DNA of 64,000 bases from Chara braunii (lineage: Eukaryota > Streptophyta > Charophyceae > Charales > Characeae). The stretch spans positions 802,522-866,521 of the forward strand of contig BFEA01000119.1 in assembly GCA_003427395.1 (NCBI GenBank), in the 5' to 3' direction. The position numbers were made by a program, and so were the translations under genes. Shown here one piece after another: positions 11,281-22,249 of the stretch. A model generated the notes under the pieces. That model searched no databases, had not been told where the DNA came from, and was given only the letters and a program-made list of their open reading frames with translations. Position 1 is the first letter of the stretch. Every line of letters starts with the position of its first letter.

Positions 11281-12324
11281 TTAAGGCTGTGGGATCATGA
11301 GTAGGAGGCAGCCGGTTCGGGAGTGCTGAGAGGGTTTTGAGAGGACTTTAGGACTGTGAGAAGACGAGGGGGTCGGGCACGAGGACGAAATCAGTTGGTT
11401 GGTAGGGGAAGCGAAGTGGTCTTGTGGGAGAAATTCCCAGCAAGACTCAGTTGACAACCACAGTTGCCATTGCAGGTTGTTGGGGTGGTTTACTGTACAT
11501 AAGTTGCCATTTAATCCGGAAGTAATCCGGAAGTTTTCAAGCATCGGTCGCCTCCTGGGCTCGTCTGTCTCGTTTTGGAGCCAGTTTGTAACTCCTTCCA
11601 TGCTGATTGTGTCTGACAAAATATTGTGTCGGCAATCGTTGCTCTCGCTTGCAGAAAGCTGTAGGTATGCTGGCTTCTCTCATGGGCACACCTCAACCAT
11701 GAGCAGTGCCAGGCGAGAATACTGGAGCAAATTGAGCATAAATTGTGTCCATTGCATTCCTTCTGGGGGAAGGACCGTGAATAGAATAGTCCTCGCGTTC
11801 CAAGGGAAATGTGGGCCTGTAAAGTAGTGTCAGGCCACATCCCACCACCTCCATAGGCGAGCCACCATCGGGCAGTCCAATAGGCAGTGCTCAAGGGTGG
11901 CTCTTTTTCTTGGGGGAATGACTTCGCAGTATGTGCACAATGGTGACAGTATTCCTTGTTGCTCCAGGTTGGTTCTTTCTGTTATCCAGTCAGGGGTAGG
12001 CAGGCATCTGTGAATGATCTGCCACTGCAGCGCTCTATGGTTGGTTGGTCTAATGTGGGAGTAGGCCAACCACCTAAAGGTGGTTAGGTCAGTTCTCTTA
12101 AGGGTTGAATCTCTGTCCCATGGCCTCAGAACAGTCTCCCTAACCGGGACACAGTTTTGCATTGATCTGTATCCTTTTTTGACTGAGTACTGCCATGGCT
12201 GCATAGTTGAGGATCTTCCCCATTTCCATTCCCATTCCGTCGGATAGAAGGGGAGGTGGGAGAGGGGGGGTATTCGGTTCATAGGCATACAGTACCTCGT
12301 CTTCGCCTTGTACCAGCTGTACAC
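11281..12324 (-). pseudogene. LINE ORF2 C-terminus with zf-RVT zinc-binding domain
   Basis: The minus-strand frame 12324-11830 carries FRWLAYSHIRPTNHRALQWQ, then LCTYCEVIPPRKRATLEHC and CPMVARLW. This C-x2-C ... H-C layout and the aromatic residues match the zf-RVT domain found at the end of plant L1-like ORF2. After a stop or shift near 11830, coding-like sequence continues to 11281 (ending LLLMIPQP). The function of the domain in the family is presumed to be nucleic-acid binding. Confidence 0.75.
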
Positions 12325-14500
12325 GAATTAACGCTTCAGGTGGGCTCCTTACGTCGAGTTGTTCCATCCTATGAAGCAGGGACCATCTCGCCCTTGGCAT
12401 CTCTGAGCTATATGCTATTAGTTTGATGGAGGTCGGAGAGGAGCCTTTATCAATCTTGTAGATGGTCATGGGCAGGTGCAGAGCTTCAATGTTGACCACC
12501 CAATCCCCTTCAGTTAAAGCAGGACCTTTTCGCAGAGCCCGCGCCCACGCTTAAGGGATCGCTTCCTGGATCTCTGCCAACTCTTGGTGTAGGTGGGGGG
12601 AAAGTCTGAACTTGGTACGGATTGTTTCGCATGATTCCCAGGTCGTTGTGTTATCATTCCACAGATCCCCTACTATGTGAATGCCCTTCTTGGCCCATCG
12701 TAGCCATTTGGACTTGCGGCTAAGGGAGAAGGGTGACCCTTTGGGGTCTAGGATTTGGGGATGGCCAAATAGGGGTTGCCTTTTGATTTCATGCCATCTA
12801 AGCGGGACCTTGGTCCGTTTTGGGCCATCTTCTCTCCACAGTCGTAACATTGCTGGCCTCATTGGGTCTGTGCGCAGGTCCCATCTTGCTTGGCATGTCG
12901 GGGACCTGTCCCGGTCCAGTCGGGGGCAAGCTGGGATAGACCAGGTTGGATTAGTTAACGAGTAGAGGGGGTGCACCGGTCGGTCCTGGGGTGAAGTTGG
13001 GGCAAGGCACTCAATCTGGATCAATGCGTAAGGGGCCCATGGGATGTCATTGCCCAGGAGCAGTTTGATGAGGAGTTTAAGTAACAGTGCCCTAATTTCT
13101 CTGCCCGGGTCGATAGTGCCCAGGCCTACCTTTACTCCTTGGTTTGATGAGGAGTTTAAGGTGTGTTGGGATCTCAGGCACACTGATCTTTTGGATGAGT
13201 GGGTTCGATCTTATCATCGCCGCCAGGGCCTCCATATCGAGGACAAATAACATCGGGGCTATGGGATCCTCTTGTCTCACCGAGAATTGGAGGAGGAACG
13301 GGGCTGCAAGGTGACCATTGAGCATAATGTTGGTGGAGGCCGTTCTATGGAAAATGCTGACCCATTTGCTAAGTGCGGTCCAAACTGCATTTTATATAGG
13401 CATAGTTCCAAAAAATTCCAGTCGACGTGGTCATATGCTTTTTCAAAATGAATGAAAAGTATGGCGGCGTCGGCTTTCCTTTGGCGTGCATATCGGATGG
13501 TCTCATTGACCAGCAGGATGTTGTCCTGTATGTTTCTGTTGGGCATGAAGCTTGACTGATCCGGGTGTATCAAATGTGGGAAGGTCGGCAGTAGCCTGTT
13601 CGCCCACACTTAAGCTACTATTTTGCTGGGGACTGGCAAAAGGGTTATCGGGCGATAGTTCCTTTTCTCCTCTTGTCGCCCTTTTTATATAGCAGGGTGG
13701 TCACCCCTTGGCCCATCATCTCCCCAAACATCTCCTCATGAAACATTGCATTCACATACTCTCGGAAGTCCTCCCTGAAAGTTTCCCAAAAGTGTAGCCG
13801 AAATTCTTTGGGGAAGGCGTCCAGACGTGGTGTTTATTCATCGTCCAAGTCTTGCAGTGCCTGTAGGAGTTCTGTTGAGGTGAGCGGGCTGTCCAAGGTG
13901 TGTCTTCCTTGTGTTGACAACAAGGAGGGGAGGGCGTGTAGAAGTGCCTCTCTCGCCTCTTCCAAGGCCTGGGGTCGTCTTTGGCCGGTTTCAGAGGTGA
14001 ACAAGTGGGTATAGCAGGTCGAGGCATAATCGACAATTTGATAGGCATTTGTAGCCTTTGGTTGGGTGTCATCAAAAGGGTGTCTTAAGGATGGCACCGC
14101 ATTTTGTCTGGCCCTTGCCTTTGCTTTGTTGAAGGCTCGGTCATCATGCCTTCCGATGCGTCTTTTTTTATTTTCGCTTGGATCCTTCATTTTTGGGCCT
14201 GGTCATCTTGTAATTGGGCCCTTGCTCTTTGTAGTGCCTCGTATGTTGGTAGGTCCAAGGGGTTGTCCATGAGGTGTTGGTCCCACTCCTCCAGTTGGAG
14301 CAGCAGACGGTCCATAATTGCCTTGCGGTCTCGTGCTATTTGGATAGAGAGTTTTTTTAACTCTTTTCTCTGAGTTGCGCTATCCCTTCGTTGAACCAGT
14401 TGACCGTGGACCCTTACTGTGGCTTGGTTGTGGTCCAAAAGCCCCAGAAGTCTTTGACCAGTTTCTCGAAAGAAGGCTTGTTGAGGAGAGATGAATGGAA
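12325..14500 (-). pseudogene. LINE ORF2 reverse transcriptase, catalytic core damaged
   Basis: Reading right to left, linker helices (14438-13834) lead to NYRPITLLPVPSKIVA near 13655, QSSFMPNRNIQDN, and motif A as FIHFEKAYDHVDW near 13440, where the usual catalytic Asp is His. QEDPIAPMLFVLDMEAL near 13270 corresponds to motif B. The FADD/YADD motif expected next is absent: the frame passes into HLKLLIK and then thumb-like sequence (13183-12551, with RLWREDGPK and KWLRWAKKGI). An 18-bp direct repeat, TTTGATGAGGAGTTTAAG, near 13064 and 13143 marks the spot. This copy cannot reverse transcribe. Confidence 0.8.
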
Positions 14501-14501
14501 T

Positions 14502-15338
14502 TTAAAAAAATCGGGGCCTTTGGCGATGTGTGTGGAATGAAAGGCCAATGACAATCATGCGATGGTCGAAAGACCTGCATGGGGAGAATGGCAGGATGTC
14601 AACCATCGTGAGTAGGCCCAACAGTTCCTCTGAGACCAAGCCTAGGTCTATGCGTGAATTCAATATGCCCGCCGGGCCTCTTGAGCGGACGCATGTGTAA
14701 GCTCGCTTGGTCGGATGAAGGTGTCTGTAAGAGTCCAGCAGTCCTAAGTTTGTCATCATGTCACCTAGCGCCAGAATGTCTTGACCTCTTTCATTGAAAC
14801 CGTTTCGGGAGGGGTCCTGTTGAGATGATGACCGTCTGTCTAAATTGGGATCCAGCGTGGTGTTGAAGTCCCCCATCGTAATGATGGGAGCATCCCTAGG
14901 TAGATCCTCAAGAAGACTGTTAAAAAATTGTGCCCGGTGGGTCGAGTCATTGGGGGCATATATACGGACGAGGCAGATTTCCTCTGCCTCGAAAGTTGTT
15001 CTTAGCCACACCCATCTGCCATCCACACGATCCCATCCGGACTGTACTGGTGCCAATCTGGATACAGGGGGTAGCCAGATGGCCACTCCCGACGAGGCTG
15101 CAGATTTTGTCGGTGCGACAAAAGATGTATGTGGCCAAATTTGGTGTGCACGGGCTTGGTGTGCAGGGGAGGTTGTGAGGTGTGTTTCTTGCACCACAAT
15201 GGCGTCTGGCCGTTTGCCTCTCATGTCCCTCGTTATGAGGTTCCAAATCGCCGCCATTTTTTGTTCATTTGTCTGTGACAGGCCATTTACATTTATTGAT
15301 CGAATGTCCAAGTCGGCTTCACCAGCTTTTGTGCCCAC
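14502..15338 (-). pseudogene. LINE ORF2 APE-type endonuclease domain
   Basis: This is the best preserved LINE frame (278 residues), opening MGTKAGEADLDIRSINVNGL. It shows the exonuclease/endonuclease/phosphatase order: SINVNG near residue 15, a VVQETHL segment carrying the catalytic Glu near 50, RIYAPN near 125, MGDFNTTLD near 156 and SFDHRMIVI near 260 with the final Asp-His pair. In the family it nicks target DNA to prime reverse transcription. The frame ends by shift or stop just before the RT linker. I set the start at the first Met upstream of the conserved strand. Confidence 0.85.
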
Positions 15339-15349
15339 TCCGGCTTGCG

Positions 15350-17600
15350 ACGGAGCGGTGGGGGGGGGCGAGGGGGACTAGGGCAAACCGGTTTCCTCGG
15401 ATCAGCAGCACCCTACTGGTGCTCGTTACCATTCCCATTCGGAGGTGCGTCCTCGTGTCTCCCCCCCTTGAAATCCTATCATCTTTGTGTTTTGCTGAAG
15501 ATGTGGCATTGGTTATTGGTTGTTTGACACGTCTAGTCAGCATCAAATGTGATGTTGTACCGGGTCGTTTAAATCAGTTCCCAGTCGGTCCCGCAGCGAT
15601 GCTAGCCATGAATGGAGGGTCATCCCATGTTCTGTTGGCGTCCAGCGTCTCGTCTTCCAGAAGACACTGGAGGAAGAGCACCTGGTCTTCAGCAGACCAC
15701 GCGTTATTTGTACGCATCCGTGAAATAGGGGTGTCCAACATCTGTTGTTGGGTCAGCCAGTTAAAATGGTTGCCGTGTCCTTCCTGCTGTTCGTTTTGCC
15801 CGAAGAGAACGAAGATAGGTGTTGCGTTTTTGGGGAACGGGAGTCCCTGCGGAAAGACTGTTCCGATGGCTCCCTGGTCCCCCTGCTGGACTATGCGGTT
15901 TCTCAGCATGTGGCGGGTCAGCCTTTGTGGATTCAGGCCTCTCCATCCTTGTAGCGTAAGACCCATAGGTGCGTCCTGCGGTCCTTTGAGTGTGGGTTTT
16001 GCCAATCCGGGGACTCATGGGGCGGCCAATCTGAGGCCCAATTGCCACGGTTCTTCGTGGTGTCGTTTTTTGATTGGGAGGATCACCACCCCTTCATTTG
16101 CTGCCTCTCTTGGAGAATATGTTGCAGTTGAGGCCATGCAGTCGTTGAAGAGGACCCGTTTGAGAGGCGGTCCCACCTATGTGTCCCTGGTGTTCGATGG
16201 CAGAGTGACAGCGGGGTGAGTGATCGTTTGCTGTGCTCCTCAGCAAAGGGAGGTCCCACTCGAATTCTGAGTCTGAGGTCCGACTGTCGTCGTGATGTTC
16301 AGGCCAATCCTGTAATGGGGCCTCCGAGAAGTCAGTTTCGGACTCCGATTCGGATTTGGACATTGAGGCCGGTGTGGTGTATCCTTGCAGCTGTTACTAG
16401 TTCTCGAGTAGCTGACGACATTGCCTGAATATGCAAGATTGGCTTGAGTAGGTGTTGAGACACAAAGCCGTGTGTAGCTGTTGTCACCAGCGGCCCTGCC
16501 ATGGTCAATGCACCGATTGTGCTTTCAAATTCCTCTATTATTATGTCAGGCCAGCTCATATCATCATGGGAAAGGCCCTGCAGTTTATTTTTTTCGGCTG
16601 TGTTGTCCAACAAGAGACTATGGCTTTGTTGGAGCTGTGACATTGTCTCCGTGGGCTTCTGTGCAATCTTGTCGAGGAGCCCGTGGATAGATGCTGTGAT
16701 TTGTGCTGCCACCTCATTCCAGTCGATCGTTGTAGGGTCCGGGGCAGAGTCCACAAGGTTTCCGATTGATATTGTGCGCATGAAAGCTCTTTTGAGCTTC
16801 TCCCAGTGCAATAGGGGTATGAGGGACTGATCTCCTAGTTTGGCTGATTTCAGCAGGTTTAAGAGCACTATGTCAGTTATAGCCTTCAGTCTCGCCTGGA
16901 CCCGTTTATCTTTGGAAGGCTTTTTGGTTGCCCTGTGGCTCGTTTCGGGCTGGGAGTCTCAGGTTATCGTCTTCTAACCTCATGTCCACCTCTGTTCCCG
17001 GGGGAGGGGGTGGAGCCTCCTATGTTGGGAGGGGGTGCCCAAGGGCTGCATTGAGGTCTGTCGTGGACTTGGCTCGTAGCATTTCTGCCACCTCCGCTAG
17101 GAGAGTGAGTGTTGGGACGGGGAGCATGCCCTGGGGTTGCTGCACTAATGGCTGCATTGCGACATTTTGAGGTGTGGGATGAGGGCCTGACTGATCCATT
17201 GGGAAATGGCCCATGAGGTCCTCTGTTGCCCTCACCACCCTTTCCATATCAGACAGTGACTTATTGGGCCGTCCCTGCTGCGATGCTGTCGAGGCATTTG
17301 CCTTTTCCTTCCAGTATTCCAGTGTTTTCTGGCAGCGCTCTGCCCCGTCCCAGTCATTAGAATACTTTTTGGCTATAGAGGTGTGTACCCCTAGGTAAGT
17401 CGGTTTCTTTATGATCTTTGTGGAGGGGGACAGTTCATGCGCATAGGGCGGGGGGGGGGAGGGGAAGGGGGGAGAGGAGGCATGAGAGTGCGGTCATTTC
17501 TCAGATGTTTGTCAACTTCGTTTTCTTCACCCTTTGTCAAACCGGGTTTCCTCCTCGTAGTGTCTCTCCTCTATCCTCGTTCTTTCTAGCTCTTTCAACT
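15350..17600 (-). pseudogene. Long region downstream of LINE ORF1 core
   Basis: Several minus-strand frames (17247-17020, 16868-16332, 16363-16094, 16005-15574) follow one another with shifts. They include a helical stretch with EMLRAKSTTDLNAALG, another with WNEVAAQITASIHGLLDKI, and a Gln/Trp-rich part (WLTQQQMLDTP). I recognise no domain. Their order between ORF1 and ORF2 suggests either an unusually long ORF1 C-terminus or an extra ORF. Function unknown. Confidence 0.45.
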
Positions 17601-18250
17601 CTTTCTGACGTTCCATCTCACTCTCTAGCTCTTTCAGCTCTTTTTGTCGTTCCATCTCTCTCTCCCTTTCTCTCTCCCTTTCTCTCTCCCTTTCTCTCTC
17701 CGTCTCTTTCTCTCCCCCCCTCCTTCTCCCTCTGTTTCTCTCTTTCTGTTTCTGCCTCTTGATGTTTTTGTTTCTCTTTGTGCTCTCTTTGTCTTTCCAT
17801 GTCTTTCTCGTGCTCTCTCTGTAGTTTCCTCATTTCCGCATATTCTTTGTGTTTTTTTCCATCTCCCTTTTTTTCTCTTCCTGCCTCTCGCTCTCCCTTC
17901 TCCTGCCACTGTCTTTGCCCCCCTCGCCTTTTTTTGTCCTTAACAGCCCATTCCTTGCCTTTGCCGTTAGTTCCACTCATGCCTGCTTTTCCTGTGTGTC
18001 CCGCCCTCCCGATTGGGCTATTTTGAACGTTCGGTTGGGTTTGATGTATTTGATGTGTGTTAGACCGTGGCATTGTGTTGTTAGCTGGAGATCTTCCGGT
18101 TCGTCCCTGTCCCTCCCATTCCCAGGTCCCTGGTTGCTTGATGGAGCGACGCCGGAACACCCATCGTTCAAAGGCAAGGTCTTCTGGGACCCATCGTCCC
18201 GGGCCTTCCGGGTGGGGCCTCACCAGGCCCCTCATCTGACGGACCTTCAT
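17600..18250 (-). pseudogene. LINE ORF1 charged coiled-coil segment
   Basis: The frame 18250-17618 begins with MKVRQMRGLVRPHPEGP, just after the zinc knuckle, and becomes a very long Lys/Arg/Glu-rich stretch (REHEKDMERQREHKEKQKHQ) encoded by a CT-rich plus strand. LINE ORF1 proteins often trimerise through coiled coils, so the charge pattern fits, but the GA-rich codons also suggest microsatellite expansion. Confidence in a real protein role is modest. Confidence 0.5.
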
Positions 18251-19560
18251 GTTGGGGCATTGGATGTCTATGCATAGGTGTCCCCTTGTGTTACATGCAT
18301 AGCACTAGGGGTCCTGTGGGTGGTTTACTTGCACCGCATGGGTTCTCTCATCCTGGTGGAAGGACCATTGTCCACTTACCGGGAAACCCTTAGAAGGGTC
18401 CCAATCAACGGCCACGAGCAAAGTGTCGTCCCGTTTAGGGAGGAACTGCGGTTGGTCTGTGATATAACCAAGGACCGGAGCTATTTGGTGCAGGTCGGCT
18501 AAGATCGCTCCTTGGACAGCGAGTGGGGCGAAGCGGAATTCCACCCAGAAAGGGCTCTTCATCAGTTGCTCCCCACGCTGGTCTGTGGTGAAGGGTGTTG
18601 CCGGTTGCCAGGGTCGAACTTTGATCTGATGATTTTTGTATTTGAGGGCTTGCATCTTCATCCGATTGGTCCTATCATTTGGATGGATAGTTATAACTGT
18701 TACACTGTTCGGCCTAGCTGTCTCCACCAAAAAGTGGGCATCCACAGCTTGGTCATCAGTTTTGATGGTCCTCAACTTGCTCTGCACCCACCGAAGTTTA
18801 TCGTTGATGGGTGAAGCCCCTGCTGTTGAGGAAAGATAAATTGCACTGCGTTATGGGAGTAGATTTGATTTCGATTCGCAATCGCTTGTGGAGGGAAGGT
18901 CACATGGGGATAGATGTACCCATCTTTCTCAATGTACTTTCTGGAGGGGCGAATGTGGAGATTTTGGATGAAGCGAGCTTTCATCAGTCCAATGGCATCC
19001 AAAGGGATCGCCTCTCCTGCCAGGTTTGTACCTGCTGCGGCCAGGGCTTGCATGAGCGCTTGGATATCCCGTGATGGTTCTTGTCCAAGGCTTTGCTATG
19101 ATGATGATTGTGAGGGTAATCTGTCCTCCATTCTTGGAGTGAGGGGTTCCGGAGGAAGGGGCGCATTTCCTTGGACGAGTTTGTCCTTGTATGAGCAAGC
19201 AGGCCTATTAGGCGTGGCCCCATCCTCCTGTATATGGTCATTGCTGTCCTTCTCTTCGTCACGATCTTTCATCCAGTCGAACTGGTCCCGTACATTCTGC
19301 AGGGGGGACGTGGCCAGATTCCCTTGCAGATGATGTTCCGCCTGATGTTCCATCGGATACCCTTCCATCCCCTGTGGAGGCGGTTCAGGGGAGGCCAGCG
19401 GGGTGTTGTGGGAATCCCGATCCCGATCGGATTGGATCGACCCCACATTTATCCCATCCGAGCACCCCCTCTGTTGTGTATTTCTGACCGTGTATCCTGT
19501 AATATATTTTTTCTTTTTTTTGAGTTTGACCCTCCCCCTCCCCTTACGGTCGTAGATCAT
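18250..19560 (-). pseudogene. LINE ORF1 RNA-binding core and zinc knuckle
   Basis: Reading right to left, a Pro/Asp-rich N-terminus (19560-19096) is followed by a globular region (19053-18305) with RPSRKYIEKDGYIYPHVTFP, WVEFRFAPLAVQG and VAVDWDPSKGFPVSGQWSF. This layout resembles the DUF4283-type domain of plant LINE ORF1. A TAG (explained by CAG to TAG) and then the zinc knuckle CYACNTRGHLCIDIQC follow at 18304-18257 (C-x2-C-x4-H-x6-C). It would coat LINE RNA. Frameshifts near 19080 and 18785 break it. Confidence 0.65.
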
Positions 19561-19908
19561 CCCGGTGTTCGCAATTGGGGTTAGGTGTAGGTGAGATGTC
19601 AGTAACGTGTATCAGAATTTTGGTAGATGTCGTAATCAGTTTTGTAGTATCTTCCAGGCAAAGGAAGGGTGGGGTAGGGGGAGTGGATCGGGAAAGAGTG
19701 GACCAAGATCAGGGACGGCAGGAGATTTGCGAGATAGAGTAGGAGGAGATGGTGCGGCCAGGGTCGGTCTCACCCGCCACCTTTCAGGGGTGGCTGTTGA
19801 CGTCTTCGATTGCACAATCTATCTCCCTCGTCGCTTTGCTCCTCTTGCCACTCAGGATCGGCTTCTCTTGCTCCCCTTTGCAGGCTTGCGGTCGTTATCG
19901 ATTCCGTC

Positions 19909-20642
19909 TTGCGTTCTCGTTTTGCTCCTCGTTCAGCCCTTCATGTTCCTATCACCAGTCCTCCTTGCACCCCTCTCTTCCTTCCCATCTATGTCAGAGA
20001 GTCTCTTTGTTTCACGATTCTCTCCCTTCACGCCTGTTGTTTCTTTTATATCTCGCCCAGGTGTCGCTTCTTTCTCACGTGTGTCTGTTTCCACCTTCTT
20101 TTACTTGAGCCTCGTGAACACATCCGAGGGAGTGCTCCCTGGCCACACAGAGTCGCTATGGCCGCAGTTTCCCCTCGCGCACCTCGATCTTGTCGAGCTA
20201 GCCAGCGGGAGTGCGGTCGGGCCTCACCGTACTGGTCCCATTAGCGCGTCCCAATCAATCTTTTGAGACCATTTCTTGATTTAAGCGTGTCATCCTTGCG
20301 CAGTTCTCGTTCTTCTCCTCGTTCCGCCCTTCGTGTTCCTATCACCAGTCTCCCTGCACGCCTCTCTTCCTTCCCATCTATGTCGGAGAGTCTTTTTTTG
20401 TTTCACGATTCCCTCCCTTCACGTCTGTTGTTTCTTCTCTGTCTCGCCCAAGTGTCGCTTCTTTCTAACGTGTCTGTTTCCACCACCACCTTTTACTTGA
20501 GCCTCGTGAACGCATCCGAGGGATTGCTCCCTGGCCACGCAGAGTCGCTATGGCCGCAGTTTCCCCTCGCCCACCTCGATCTTGCCGAGCTAGTCAGCGG
20601 GAGTGTGGTCGGGCCTCGCCGTACCGGTCCCGTTAGCGCGTC
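19909..20642 (-). repeat. Tandem 5' UTR monomers of the LINE, ~390-bp period
   Basis: Two similar copies lie at about 19909-20298 and 20299-20642. Both include the plus-strand blocks TGTTCCTATCACCAGTC, TTTACTTGAGCCTCGTGAAC, GAGTCGCTATGGCCGCAG and TTAGCGCGTCC. They sit at the 5' end of the minus-strand LINE, upstream of ORF1, where some L1 families carry promoter monomers. The promoter role is inferred from position only. Confidence 0.7.
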
Positions 20643-20704
20643 CTCTCTCTTAGTCCAAACATTGGCTCATGGGCAGTCTATTTTCAGTTCCCGGACTGCT
20701 GTTT

Positions 20705-22116
20705 CTTGAGAAGGCAGGGAATAAAAGACTGTGTGTTCCAAGTAGAGAGTCTTTGCTTAGTTTGTTTTTAGGAGAATGTGATGATGCAACGGGTCATTTC
20801 GGCTATAAGAAACTTCAGCTAACCTTGTGTAGAGATTCTGGTGGCCTTGTATAATGCAAGATGCCAAAAGGTACATAGAAACCTGCCAGGTTTGTCAACG
20901 GGATAAACCTAGGACTCAGGCTCCGCTTGGGCTCATCAAGCCGTTGCTGACTCCTGAAGGTCCTGGTCAAAGTGTGTCCATGGACTTCATGGCTACTCTT
21001 GTGACCAACAGGTCTGGAAAAAGGCACATCTTTGTTATAGTAGACCGCTTCTCTAAATATGCAAGACTAATCGCTATGCTGGAAACTGCCAAAACTGATT
21101 ACGTCATCAGACTGTTTATGGATAACTGGGTACGAGACTTTGGGTTACCTAAGCCCACAATCAGTGACAGGGATGTTCGCTTTACCAGCGAACTGTGGCA
21201 AAGCACTGCCCAGCAGATGGGAACCAGACTGCAAATGACATCAGGGAATCACCCTGAGTCAAATGGACAGGCAGAACAATTGAACAGGGTAGTGCAGCAC
21301 CTGCTTAGGCACTACATTAAGCCAAGCCAGGATGATTGGGACGAGAAACTACCTTTCGTCGCCAGCCTCTACAACAACGCTGTACGCAGCTGCTGGCATG
21401 ACTCCCAACCAACTGCATCTTGGTTGGAAGCCCCGTTCTGCGCTTGATTTCCTACTAGCTGAGCAGCAGAGTACTGCAGCACCAGGCAGCGCAGAATTTG
21501 CTGTCAAGTATGAACAGATGCTGCAGCAGGCTGTCGAACATATGGGGAAATCTCAAGATGCTATGATTGCATTTGAGAACAAACATAGACGGCCTTCTAA
21601 CTTCCAGGTAAGGGACAGGGTCTGTGTAAAATCATCTGAACTGGGAATATCTGGAAAACTAATGCCATAGTAATTCGATCCCTGGGAGGTCCTAGATATA
21701 GTCGACGATCAGATGGATGCACCTTCCTATGTGATTCACGTCCCATCTCACCTACTCACACAGTGCCACACCCAATTTTTCACACTTCAAAGCTGGCACC
21801 TTTCGCAGAAACTGCACAGTTTCTTTCCAGACGGTCAATGCTGCCCCCAACCATGGATGGTGAAGTTGAGATCGACATAATTGTGGAGAATCAAGTGATG
21901 CCGGTGCCTAAGCAGCCGGGCAGAGGCCGCCCTCCAAAGTCGAGTATGCAATATCGTGTCAGATTCAGACATCATCTGAATCCTAGCGAAGATCGGTGGT
22001 TCACTAGAGAAGAACTCATAAGAACTGCACCTCAAATTATTGCAGGCTATGAACGAGAACTCTGCCTGCAGAGTAGAAGAATTCTCAGAGGACTATCGAA
22101 GAAAACGAGGAGGGAA
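20705..22116 (+). pseudogene. Integrase and C-terminal domain of element A
   Basis: Pol resumes in frame after the LINE with LEKAGNKRLCVPSRE. The HHCC zinc region reads ECDDATGHFGYKKL ... CQVCQRDK, so the first His is lost. A stop lies at about 20852. The core (20854-21447) has MDFMATLV, VDRFSKYARL, SDRDVRFTS and HPESNGQAE; the Asp of SDRD and the Glu of QAE are 35 residues apart, as in DD35E integrases. A frameshift near 21380 moves to the GPY-like region (21332-21670), and a last part (21763-22146) holds YRVRFRHHLNPSEDRW, a weak chromodomain-like pattern. It would insert cDNA, but the frame is broken. Confidence 0.85.
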
Positions 22117-22249
22117 TGGGAGGATCTGGGTCCTCGGCAGGCCTAAGAGGGCCCCTACAGCAGATGTGCACGAGAGGCCCTCAGTTGTCAATTTTGTATT
22201 TTGGGGTCCAGGCAGTTTTGACGCGCCAGTTGATTGAGGGAAATACAGG

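Larger units (their letters stand above)
10629..20692 (-). mobile_element. L1-like LINE inserted in gypsy element A
   Basis: This non-LTR retrotransposon of about 10 kb lies on the minus strand. Its 3' end abuts a run of ten T at 10626-10635 (a poly-A tail on its own strand). The flanks are GGATTGCTGTTT (10617-10628) and GGACTGCTGTTT (20693-20704), a 12-bp target duplication with one mismatch. Joining the flanks keeps the host pol frame open (MIDGLLF, then LEKAGNKRL). In its own order it has a tandem 5' UTR (20642-19909), ORF1 (about 19560-15350), ORF2 with endonuclease, RT and zinc region (15338-11281), and a 3' UTR with an assembly gap. Both ORFs are broken. Confidence 0.85.

Noticed and set aside
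14845-16219. Plus-strand frames of 178 and 316 codons as genes
   Set aside because: They are antisense to the LINE endonuclease and to the region downstream of ORF1, and show no domain.
17618-18250. Long Lys/Arg/Glu-rich open frame as a nuclear protein gene
   Set aside because: It lies inside the LINE directly after the ORF1 zinc knuckle, in the same orientation, and its composition follows from a CT-rich strand.
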